Positions 30,788 through 38,691 of a stretch of DNA of 64,000 nucleotides are shown one piece after another. The notes under the pieces were generated by a model, which saw only the letters and a program-made list of their open reading frames with translations, made no database searches and was not told the DNA's origin. A program made the position numbers and the translations under genes. Numbering within the stretch: position 1 is the first letter of the stretch; every line of letters starts with the position of its first letter. Origin of the DNA: Streptomyces sannanensis (lineage in GTDB: Bacteria > Actinomycetota > Actinomycetes > Streptomycetales > Streptomycetaceae); contig NZ_BAAAYL010000001.1 of the NCBI RefSeq assembly GCF_039536205.1, positions 992,001 through 1,056,000 of the forward strand, given 5' to 3'.

Positions 30788-30855
30788 GACTGTCGCGGGT
30801 GGAACAGGCGCCGAGGTCGGGGGCGTACGCGCCCGTACGACACGCAGGGGGCCGA

Positions 30856-32592
30856 ATGAGCGACTACCGCACCTTCACCGAACTGATGACCGAGAGAGCC
30901 GAGCGGGCGCCCGAGCGCACCGCCCTGCTCCTGCTGCCGGACAGCGACGCACACGGTCGCCCCGCCTCGGTCACGTACCGCACGCTCGACGCCCGGGCCC
31001 GTCGGCTCGCCGCCCGGCTGTGCGCCGACGGCGCCGCCGGGGAGCCGGTGCTGCTGCTGCACGCGTCCCGGAGCCAGTTCGCGGTGTCCTTCCTGGCGTG
31101 TCTGTACGCCGGTGCGGTCGCCGTCCCGATTCCGCCGTACGACGGCCGCAGCCACCACGAGGAGCGGGTGGCCGGGATCGTCCGGCAGACCTCCCCGCGG
31201 GTCGCGCTCACCTGCGCGACGCTCGCCCCGGACGTCTCCCGGCTGCTCGCCCGGCACGGCCACGGCTCGATCCCGTGCCTCGCCGCCGACGCGGTGGCCG
31301 GGCCGGAGACCGAGCGGCTGCCCGAGGTCGGCCCGGACACGGTGGCCTATCTCCAGTTCTCCTCCGGTTCCACCGGCAGTCCGAACGGCGTGGTGGTCAC
31401 CCACCGCAACCTGCTCGCCAACCAGCGGGCGCTGCACGGACTGCTCGGCGCGGGCCCGGAGTCCCGGATCGGCGGCTGGCTGCCGTTGCACCACGACATG
31501 GGCCTGGTCGGCCAGCTGCTTCACCCCTTATGGCTGGGCGCCACCTCCGTCCTGGTGTCGCCGCAGTCCTTCGTCCGCCGGCCGGTGCGCTGGCTGGAGG
31601 CGATCGGGCGGTACGGCATCGAGGCGAGCGGCGCCCCGGACTTCGCGTACGACCTGTGCGTGCGGCGGGTCACCGACGAGGAGCTGGCCGGGCTCGATCT
31701 GTCCGGCTGGCGCGTCGCGATCTCCGGCGGGGAGCCGGTGCGCGCCGAGACGCGGAGGGCGTTCACCGAGCGGTTCGGGCGCGCGGGCCTGCCCGCGGGG
31801 GCGATGCACGCGGCGTACGGCCTGGCCGAGGCGACCCTGCTGGTCTCCGGCGGGCGGGCGGTGGACGGTGAGTGGGCGGTCGATGCCGAGGCCCTTCAGG
31901 AGGGCCGGCTGAGCGAGCCGCGGCCCGGGCGGGCGGCGCACACCCTGGTGTCGTGCGGCACGGTCGACGCGGCCGCCGGCCGGGTGCTGATCGTGGACCC
32001 GGAGACGCACGAGGTCCGGCCGGACGGACAGGTCGGCGAGATATGGGTGAACGGACCCGGCGTCGCCCCGGGCTACTGGCGCGACCGCTCGACGACCGCG
32101 GAGCGCTTCGGCGCCGTGACGGTCGACGGGACCGGCGGGATGCTGCGCACCGGCGACCTCGGCACGGTGGCGGACGGCCGGCTCTACGTCACCGGTCGAC
32201 TGAAGGACGTGATCATGGTCGCTGGCCGCAACCTTTATCCGCAGGACGTGGAGCGCAGTGTGCAGCGGGTCAGCTCGCTGTTCGGCACGGGATCCGCCTT
32301 CTCGGTGCCCGGGGAACGCGAACGGGTCGTCGTCGTCCAGGAGTTGCGGACCCACCAGCGGTACGCCCTCGACCTGGAGGGTCTGGTGACGGACGTCCGG
32401 CGGTGCCTGAGCAAGGAGTTCGAGGTGGCGGTGGCAGGGGTGCTGCTCGTGCGCCCCGGCACCGTCCGGCGCACCAGCAGCGGAAAGGTCGAGCGGGTCG
32501 CGATGCGCCGGCTGTTCCTGAACGGCGGGCTGCGACCGCTGCACCAGTATCTGGCCGACGACCTGGCCGGAACGGCGGGCCCGCGCCGTTAG
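30856..32592 (+). CDS. Fatty-acyl-AMP ligase (FAAL)
   Basis: 578 residues of the adenylating superfamily. P-loop-like SSGSTGSPNGVVVTH, the AAYGLAEAT motif, RTGDLG and the C-terminal KDVIMVAGRNLYPQDVE and SSGKVER lysine are present. The arrangement (LPLHHDMGL, no CoA-site motif) is that of FAALs, which load carboxylic acids onto a carrier protein. Codon 225 (31528-31530) is a TTA, which requires the bldA tRNA. The next gene encodes an ACP domain, its likely acceptor. Confidence 0.93.
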   Translation: MSDYRTFTELMTERAERAPERTALLLLPDSDAHGRPASVTYRTLDARARRLAARLCADGAAGEPVLLLHASRSQFAVSFLACLYAGAVAVPIPPYDGRSHHEERVAGIVRQTSPRVALTCATLAPDVSRLLARHGHGSIPCLAADAVAGPETERLPEVGPDTVAYLQFSSGSTGSPNGVVVTHRNLLANQRALHGLLGAGPESRIGGWLPLHHDMGLVGQLLHPLWLGATSVLVSPQSFVRRPVRWLEAIGRYGIEASGAPDFAYDLCVRRVTDEELAGLDLSGWRVAISGGEPVRAETRRAFTERFGRAGLPAGAMHAAYGLAEATLLVSGGRAVDGEWAVDAEALQEGRLSEPRPGRAAHTLVSCGTVDAAAGRVLIVDPETHEVRPDGQVGEIWVNGPGVAPGYWRDRSTTAERFGAVTVDGTGGMLRTGDLGTVADGRLYVTGRLKDVIMVAGRNLYPQDVERSVQRVSSLFGTGSAFSVPGERERVVVVQELRTHQRYALDLEGLVTDVRRCLSKEFEVAVAGVLLVRPGTVRRTSSGKVERVAMRRLFLNGGLRPLHQYLADDLAGTAGPRR

Positions 32593-32650
32593 CGGCGGGC
32601 GACCCGCCCGGCGGACCGCCGGCGGGAAAGAACACAGACAGGGGGAAGAT

Positions 32651-33886
32651 GTGAGCGGAACGGCACCCGGCGACCCGGACGAGAGGCTCTTCGCCGCCTG
32701 GCTCTCCGAACGGATCGCCCGTTACGCGCGGCGCGCGGTCGGCGACGACGAGGACCTGTCCCTCTGGGGACTCGACTCGGTGGCCCTGCTCAGCCTGGTG
32801 GGGGACATCGAGGTCGAGTTCGAGCAGATTTTCGAAGCCGCGGACATCTGGGCCCATCCGACCATTCGCGACCTGGCCCACCACCTGGCGATGCGCCAGG
32901 GCATGCGCCGGCACTCCGGCCGGGTCAGGGCGGCGTTCGTCTTCACCGGACAGGGCAGCCAGCACCCCCGGATGACGGCCGGGCTGCACCGCGAGCTCGC
33001 CGCCTACCGGCGCCATCTCGCCGCGGCCGACGAGGCGATCGCCCCGTACCTGGGCCGCTCGGTCACCGAGCTGATCCTCGACGGGGATCCCCGGGTGCAC
33101 CGGACGGCGCTGACCCAGCCGGCGCTCTTCGCCGTCGGGTACGCCCTGGCGATGACGCTGGTCGAGGAGGAGGGGGTGCGTCCGGTGGCCGTGCTCGGTC
33201 ACGGCATCGGCGAGCTCGCGGCGGCCGTGGTCGCCGGGGCGCTGACCCTCCCCGACGCGGCCCGGCTGGTGTGCTGTCGCGGCGCCTTCATGCAGCACCT
33301 GCCGTCCGGCGGCGGGATGATGGCGACCTGCGCCAGCCCGTACGAGGCGGCCGACGCGGCGGCGGGAGAACCGCAGGTGAGCATCGGCGCGGTCAACGCG
33401 GCACGCGCCACGGTGCTGTCCGGCCCGGTCGCGGGCCTGGAGCGGGTCCGCGAGCGACTGGCCGCGGTCGGCATCGCCAGCACCTTCCTGGAGGTGACGC
33501 ACGCCTTCCAGTCGCCGCTGATGGAGCCGGTGACGCCCCGGTTCGAGGCCGCGGCCCGGCATGTGGCGGGCGGGCCGCCGACGCTGCCCTACTACTCGAC
33601 GGTGTACGGCCGCGAGTACGCCGATCCGCTGACCACGGCGTACTGGACGGCGCAGATCACCGCACCGGTACGGTTCACCGACGCCGCCCGCCGGATGCTC
33701 ACCCGGCAGGCCCCCAGCCATGTCGTGGAGATCGGCCCCAAGGCGGTGCTCACGCCCTTCCTGCGGCGGATCGCCGGGGCCCGGGGACCGGACTGTCTCG
33801 CGGTGTGCCGCAGCCCGGGGAGCGACGCGGTGTACCTGGCGGGCGTGCTGTCGAGGCTGGACGCGGGGCCCCTGACGGAGAACTGA
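32651..33886 (+). CDS. ACP fused to a catalytically impaired acyltransferase domain
   Basis: 411 residues. Residues 10-85 form an ACP with Ser43 in WGLDSVALL. Residues 94-400 form a FabD/AT-like domain with FTGQGSQ, QPALF and the conserved fold, but the nucleophile loop reads GHGIGE (Gly185 for Ser) and the HAFH motif reads HAFQ (Gln287 for the catalytic His). Both catalytic residues are lost, so it should not transfer malonyl groups; it may serve as a scaffold or docking domain. GTG start after AGGGGGAAG, 58 bases beyond the FAAL gene. Confidence 0.9.
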   Translation: MSGTAPGDPDERLFAAWLSERIARYARRAVGDDEDLSLWGLDSVALLSLVGDIEVEFEQIFEAADIWAHPTIRDLAHHLAMRQGMRRHSGRVRAAFVFTGQGSQHPRMTAGLHRELAAYRRHLAAADEAIAPYLGRSVTELILDGDPRVHRTALTQPALFAVGYALAMTLVEEEGVRPVAVLGHGIGELAAAVVAGALTLPDAARLVCCRGAFMQHLPSGGGMMATCASPYEAADAAAGEPQVSIGAVNAARATVLSGPVAGLERVRERLAAVGIASTFLEVTHAFQSPLMEPVTPRFEAAARHVAGGPPTLPYYSTVYGREYADPLTTAYWTAQITAPVRFTDAARRMLTRQAPSHVVEIGPKAVLTPFLRRIAGARGPDCLAVCRSPGSDAVYLAGVLSRLDAGPLTEN

Positions 33887-33948
33887 CGGAGCGGCGGCCC
33901 GGCGGAGGACCGGAGCGGCGGCGGGCGGCGCCGGGGTGCGGCGCCGGC

Positions 33949-34563
33949 CTACGGGATCCAGCCGGCCTCCTCGGCGATGCGGATCGCGTCGATCCGGTTG
34001 CGCGCCTGGAGCTTGTCCACGATGGCCGTGAGGTAGTTCCGTACCGTGCCCTGGGTCAGATAGAGGTGGTCGGCGATCTCCACGGCGTCGGCGCCCCGCG
34101 CCGCGAGCCGTAGCACCTGGGTCTCCCGGGGCGACAGCGGGTTGTCCGGCGCCTCCCAGGCGCTCAGCGCGAGTTCGGGGTCGATCACCCGCTGACCGGC
34201 GGCGACCGAGCGCACCGCCTGGGCCAGCCGGTTCGGCGGGGAGTCCTTGAGCAGAAAGCCGGACACCCGCGCGGCCATCGCCCGCCGCAGCGTCCCCGGC
34301 CTGCCCAGGCTGGTGAGGATGAGGGTGCGGCACTCCGGCACCCGCCGGTGCAACTCGGCCGCCGCGGTGAGGCCGTCGACGCCGGGCAGGTCGATGTCGA
34401 TGACCGCGACGTCCGGACGGGCCTCGAGCGCGCTCGGCACGATCAGGTCACCGCGCGCGACCGAGGCGACGACCTGAAGATCCTGCTCCAGTTCCAGCAG
34501 CGCGATCAGCGCGCCGCGGACCATGTGTACGTCCTCGGCCAGAAGGATCTTGATCAGCAGCAT
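33949..34563 (-). CDS. NarL/LuxR-type response regulator (DesR-like)
   Basis: 204 residues. Receiver domain 1-120 with acidic pair AEDVHM, phosphorylatable Asp56 in VAVIDIDLPG and Lys in FLLKD; C-terminal LuxR helix-turn-helix PLSPRETQVLRLAARG to VRNYLTAIVDKL. Partner of the kinase encoded 29 bases upstream. It lies last in the unit that begins with the RiPP precursor candidate, so it may control that unit. Confidence 0.95.
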   Translation of the reverse strand: MLLIKILLAEDVHMVRGALIALLELEQDLQVVASVARGDLIVPSALEARPDVAVIDIDLPGVDGLTAAAELHRRVPECRTLILTSLGRPGTLRRAMAARVSGFLLKDSPPNRLAQAVRSVAAGQRVIDPELALSAWEAPDNPLSPRETQVLRLAARGADAVEIADHLYLTQGTVRNYLTAIVDKLQARNRIDAIRIAEEAGWIP

Positions 34564-34592
34564 GGGCTCCCCCCGATGTGTCCAGTGTGCTC

Positions 34593-35867
34593 TCAGACCA
34601 CGTGTCTGCCCGCTTCTCCGAGCCGGCCCGCCGCGTCGTCGGCCGCCCGGTGTCTGTGCGACGGCAGCGGCTCGGCGTCCTCGCCCTTCGGGGGCCTGAG
34701 CGGAGCCGTCGCCGCCAGCCGGAACCGGTTCCCGGCGATCACCCCCGCCGTCATCTCGCCGCCGATCGCGGAGAGCCGGGCCCGCAGATTTCCGAGACCG
34801 CTGCCGCGGTCCGGGGCGTCCGACCGGTCCGGCGCGACGACACCGTCGTTGACCAGCACCAGCCGCACCAACTCCCCCTCGACCCGCACCGTGACGGTGC
34901 ACGACTGCACCTTGCTGTGCCTGAGCATATTCGTGACGCCCTCGCGCAGGGCGGTCGCGAGCACGGTGTCCACCAACGGGTGGAGCCTGCCGCAGTCGAT
35001 GTCCACCTCCGTCTCGACGTCGGCCGCCGCCATGACCTCGGCCACCGACTCGGCCTCCGCCGCCAGCGACATGTCCCGGTAGCCGCTGGCCACCAGCCGG
35101 ACGTCGGCCAGTGCCTGCCGGGCGACGCCGAGCACCGAGGCGACCTCCTCGCGGGCCCGCTCGGGGTTGACCAAGACCAGACGGTGGATCAGCTCGCACT
35201 TGAGCGTGATCGCGGAGAGGCTGTAGCCGAGCAGGTCGTGCAGGTCCCGGGCGAAGCGCAGCCGCTCCCGGGTGACCGCCATCCTGGCCATCTCGGCGCG
35301 GGTGTCGTGGACTTCGCGCACCAGATCGGTGAGCCGGGTGAGGCCGTAGATGACCAGTCCGGTCAGCGCGGTGGAGACGGCGTAGTAGCCCGTCTCGAGC
35401 GCCGACACCCCCCCGCCGACGGACCAGCCGAGCATGGCCAGCGGGACCGCGCCGTAACAGGGCCAGGCGATCCGGCCGGGGAGCATGAGGAGAATCGATC
35501 CGGCGAGCGGCCCCGCCATGCTTCCCCACGCGACCCCCAGCCACACCATGGGCCCGAAGGTGAGCAGCGCCTGCGCAACGAGGATGGCCGCCCGGCGCCG
35601 ACCGGACCACCGGCGCGCCCGGGGCGAGGTGAGCAGCATCTGCACCGCGTAGAGCATGACCACGACGCCCGTGCACAACACCAGGCCGAGCGTGCCGGAG
35701 ACCACGTTCTCCACGTTGAGCAGGGTGACGACGCCGTATCCCGCGAAGACCACCGTGCTGATCCCCTGGGCGAGCCGCGGTGCCAGCAGATCCCTGGCCG
35801 GGGCTCCCCCCGCTGGGCCCTTGACGCCGATGAGGTCGTTGTCCGAAACCCGGAAACGGCCCGCCAT
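34593..35867 (-). CDS. DesK-like sensor histidine kinase
   Basis: 424 residues from the ATG at 35867, which has GAGGAG seven bases upstream; a longer reading from 35924 is less likely. N-terminal membrane part with about six segments (35-180), HisKA_3 helix with phosphorylation site His210 in RFARDLHDLLGYSL, and HATPase with the G-box GSGLGNLRARL. A short internal linker and no extracytoplasmic domain suggest membrane-state or small-ligand sensing. The C-terminal ~35 residues are a polar Pro/His/Arg-rich tail. Confidence 0.93.
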   Translation of the reverse strand: MAGRFRVSDNDLIGVKGPAGGAPARDLLAPRLAQGISTVVFAGYGVVTLLNVENVVSGTLGLVLCTGVVVMLYAVQMLLTSPRARRWSGRRRAAILVAQALLTFGPMVWLGVAWGSMAGPLAGSILLMLPGRIAWPCYGAVPLAMLGWSVGGGVSALETGYYAVSTALTGLVIYGLTRLTDLVREVHDTRAEMARMAVTRERLRFARDLHDLLGYSLSAITLKCELIHRLVLVNPERAREEVASVLGVARQALADVRLVASGYRDMSLAAEAESVAEVMAAADVETEVDIDCGRLHPLVDTVLATALREGVTNMLRHSKVQSCTVTVRVEGELVRLVLVNDGVVAPDRSDAPDRGSGLGNLRARLSAIGGEMTAGVIAGNRFRLAATAPLRPPKGEDAEPLPSHRHRAADDAAGRLGEAGRHVV

Positions 35868-35961
35868 GTGTGGACTCCTCGCGTGGGTGTCGGGAGTGTG
35901 CAGGACCGAACTATAAGCCGACACCCACCGTGTCCGGGACCCTACGGCGCCTCAACCATGA

Positions 35962-38211
35962 CTACAGCACGAGAGGTACAGGATTCAGCTCCTCGTAGGG
36001 TGTTGACCGGCCAAGTTGGCCGAGACGGACCGGTACGTCGTACAGCCTGCCGGGCGCGAACCTGGCGTAGAAGTGCCGCAGTCCGGGGACCAGGATCTTG
36101 ACGACCGGAATCCCGACGTCCGGGCGGGTCTGGTCGAGAACCAGCAGCTCGAGGCCGTGCGCCGCGACAAGTTCGCGGATGCCCTCGACGTCGGCGAGGA
36201 GGTCGTCGTGGCGGACGTACGGCCGAAAGGAGCCGGGAGTGAGCGCCGACTGCCCGGGATCGGGCAGGAGTTGGTATTGATCGGGAGGCAAGGGTGCCGT
36301 ACCGGCGGCCGCCGGGGGCAGCGTCTGCACCATTTCGGTCATCGCCCGGCGCAGCGCTAGGCGGGGATCGAAGTGGGCGCCGAAGCCGAGGACGACGTCC
36401 GGGACTTCGGCGTCCGTACGCCGGGAGACCGCCACGACGACGGGAATGCCGAGATCCGAGGTGAGGTCCAGGGCCCAGACGCGACGGCCCGTCCGGCCGA
36501 GCGCCTCGCGCAGGCCGGCCAGCCACGGCTCGTCGAAGGCGTCCAGGTCGATGCCCGGCTGCCGGAGCCGGTTGTACCACCACAGGGACACCGCGTCCCG
36601 CTCGACGAGCTCCAGGAAACCCTGCACCACGGCGTCCTCCGGGCTGCTGCCGGCCGCGTTGCCGTTGGAGTCGGCCCACAGCCCGTCCGGGGAACCGCCG
36701 GACGCACAGCCGAAGTACAGCGTGGAGGTGGGCAGCAACCGCTGGACGCCGGCGGTGAGCGACCACACCGGGGTCCACTCGGTGGGCCGGTGCGGGTCGA
36801 AGGGCGCGCTCACGTGGTGGAAGGGGGTGTGTGAGGCGTTCCAGCGGTCCCGGTCGGCGAACTGCCGCTCGTGGAACAGCTGGTACGTGTTGGGGTGGAC
36901 GGCCGCGTCGCCGAGGCCGACCAGCGAGTCCGTGACGGTCAGCTCGTCGCCCTGCTGTGCGGCGCAGTAACGTTCCACCGCCTCGCACAGCGCACTGGCC
37001 CGGGCCTCGGCCGCCGTCGTCCCCTTGCCCGCACTGCGCGCCCGCAGCACCCGGTGCATCGCGGTCGGGGAGTGCCCGCGCAGGGCGAGGTTGTGGCCGG
37101 AGTCATAGGCGTGCAGGCCTTCGGGCAGCCCGGCCATGGGGCGGACCTCCGTCACGACACCGGTGACCGGCCCGATCAGATGCCCGTACCTCCGCAGCAT
37201 CTGCTCGGCGGACAACGCCCGGTCGTTGCTGCCCGAGCCCTCGGCCTTGGGCCGCGAGACCGGCACCACCGGCCGCCGGGTCCGCTCGGCCACCAACGAG
37301 GGATCCCCGCAGGACGGACACTGCGGGCGGCGCCGCACCGGGTGGTGGGTGGTGCGCAGGGTGAGGCCGTCCATGACGCACACGGCCCGCTGCTCCGAAC
37401 CCCGCAGCCCCGCAAGCCACTTGGCCGTCTCCAGGACCGCACTGTGCAGCCCCACGGCGCGCACGGCGGCCAGCGAGGGCACCGGCCGGACCGCGGGCCG
37501 GTCCAGGCCGAGGGCCTGCTGGACCGACAGCTCGCCGCGGCGGTGCTCACGCAGCCGGTGCGCCAGGCACGACCAGCACGCACCGTCGCCGCCCGGCTCG
37601 AAGACCGGGCCGGTCCACGGCTCGGCCGCGAAGGGTCTGGCCAGCAGCCACGGGCGTCTCGCCGCCCGTAACCTGGCTTCTGTGTCCCGCAGTTCGGGCA
37701 TCAGATAGTCCTCGCACAGGACGAGCGCGAAGTCGGCGTCGGCGTCCTCGCCGACCGGGGTGACCCCCGAGGCGCGGCACGCGGCCCGGGCCGCCTCGCC
37801 GTCCACGTCCCCGACGCAGATCACCGCCACCGGCCTGCGGCACACCTCGCCGTCGGCCACGGCGCCGTCCAGTCCGGCGCGGTCCCAGTACGCCTCCGCG
37901 GAGCACCGCTCGGCCGAGCCGGACGGCCTCGGCGCGCCATGGCGGTACCCCACCAGATTGGCCTCGGTCAGGCGCCGCACCACCCGCCCCGCCGTCCCGG
38001 CGGGCATCGACGAGGCGGCCTCCCGGAGCAGCTCGGGCAAGGTGCGGCTGCCGTCGAGCAGATCCAGCAGGGTCTCCACGCCGGCACCCCGCACGGCGGT
38101 CACGTCCTGGTCGGAGCACACGAACACGGCCTCTCCCGGGACCGACACGGCCCGCACATGGCGCTTGAACGCCACGAACGGGCCGCGGGCCGGGCGCTGC
38201 CCCTCGGTCAC
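35962..38211 (-). CDS. Fused TOMM leader-binding E1-like / YcaO cyclodehydratase
   Basis: 749 residues from GTG at 38211. Residues 1-310 are the ocin-ThiF-like partner that binds the precursor leader, with a zinc Cys tetrad at CWSC (212-215) and CPSC (298-301). Residues about 320-749 are the YcaO ATPase with EARASALCEAVERY and FLELVERDAVSLWWYNR. It should convert Cys/Ser/Thr of a peptide into azolines. The C-terminus ends NPVPLVL, a cut-down form of the usual PxPxP tail. Codon 181 (37671-37669) is TTA. The start overlaps the precursor stop (GTGA). No SagB-type dehydrogenase is nearby. Confidence 0.93.
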   Translation of the reverse strand: MTEGQRPARGPFVAFKRHVRAVSVPGEAVFVCSDQDVTAVRGAGVETLLDLLDGSRTLPELLREAASSMPAGTAGRVVRRLTEANLVGYRHGAPRPSGSAERCSAEAYWDRAGLDGAVADGEVCRRPVAVICVGDVDGEAARAACRASGVTPVGEDADADFALVLCEDYLMPELRDTEARLRAARRPWLLARPFAAEPWTGPVFEPGGDGACWSCLAHRLREHRRGELSVQQALGLDRPAVRPVPSLAAVRAVGLHSAVLETAKWLAGLRGSEQRAVCVMDGLTLRTTHHPVRRRPQCPSCGDPSLVAERTRRPVVPVSRPKAEGSGSNDRALSAEQMLRRYGHLIGPVTGVVTEVRPMAGLPEGLHAYDSGHNLALRGHSPTAMHRVLRARSAGKGTTAAEARASALCEAVERYCAAQQGDELTVTDSLVGLGDAAVHPNTYQLFHERQFADRDRWNASHTPFHHVSAPFDPHRPTEWTPVWSLTAGVQRLLPTSTLYFGCASGGSPDGLWADSNGNAAGSSPEDAVVQGFLELVERDAVSLWWYNRLRQPGIDLDAFDEPWLAGLREALGRTGRRVWALDLTSDLGIPVVVAVSRRTDAEVPDVVLGFGAHFDPRLALRRAMTEMVQTLPPAAAGTAPLPPDQYQLLPDPGQSALTPGSFRPYVRHDDLLADVEGIRELVAAHGLELLVLDQTRPDVGIPVVKILVPGLRHFYARFAPGRLYDVPVRLGQLGRSTPYEELNPVPLVL

Positions 38212-38387
38212 GCACCCACCTGGGTGTCGAGCACGGAGGCGATGCACATGCACCAGTTCGCCGACCCGCCCTCGGCCCGGCTCAGACTCTCGACCAGGAT
38301 CTCCCCGAGCGCCCCGTCCGCCGGCCCGGCCTCCGCGGACCAGGGCTCCGACTCCGAGAGGCGAAGGATGTCTTCGGTGATGTTCAC
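38208..38387 (-). CDS. Candidate RiPP (TOMM) precursor peptide
   Basis: 59 residues, GTG at 38387 with GGGGG six bases before it, stop overlapping the YcaO start by four bases. The first 40 residues are an acidic helix-prone leader (NITEDILRLSESEPWSAE, then EILVESLSRAEG). The last 19, GSANWCMCIASVLDTQVGA, hold two Cys, two Ser and one Thr that a cyclodehydratase could modify. The CxC pair is the likeliest site. Not recognised as a known precursor family. Size, composition and translational coupling to the cyclodehydratase are the evidence; cleavage site and product are inference. Confidence 0.75.
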   Translation of the reverse strand: MNITEDILRLSESEPWSAEAGPADGALGEILVESLSRAEGGSANWCMCIASVLDTQVGA

Positions 38388-38691
38388 ACGTACCCCCAGT
38401 GAATGAGCGAGACTGGCGAGCGGGACGAGGCACGGAGAAGACGCACCGCGGCGCCCGCCTCACAACCGTCCGAGCCGAACCGGATCAGGCCTCGGCGTCT
38501 GATTCGAGAGTCTGCTGTCGAAAATCGAACTACGGCAGTGCGAAGCTCATCGGAGGGACATGACATTTTCACGAACGGGGTCATGCGCCCCTCACTGGGC
38601 CCGGACCGGCCCCCGATGCGAGTCTCATGAGCCGGACTCCGAACGGGCCGTCACGGGGACGGACGGCCGTGGCCCAAGGGGGAGAATGCTG
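38388..38691. promoter_or_regulatory. Divergent intergenic region between the RiPP unit and SARP 2
   Basis: 304 bases without a convincing gene. Around 38500-38530 several TCGA cores cluster (TCGAGAG, TCGAAAA, TCGAACT), but their spacings are 14 and 7, not the SARP 11. Must contain promoters for both directions; no clear -35/-10 pair stands out. Confidence 0.5.

Noticed and set aside
33887..33948. Terminator between the ACP-AT and response regulator genes
   Set aside because: Only a 7-base GC-rich stem can be drawn, in generally GC-rich sequence; too weak to list.
38212..38463. Extension of the YcaO protein to an upstream start at 38463
   Set aside because: The extra ~84 residues are low-complexity Arg/Gly/Pro, have no family match and lie in another frame across the precursor peptide gene; the GTG at 38211 is coupled to that peptide's stop.
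38500..38535. SARP boxes before SARP 2 or the RiPP unit
   Set aside because: TCGA cores are present but spaced 14 and 7 bases, not 11, and no -10 follows at 8 bases.
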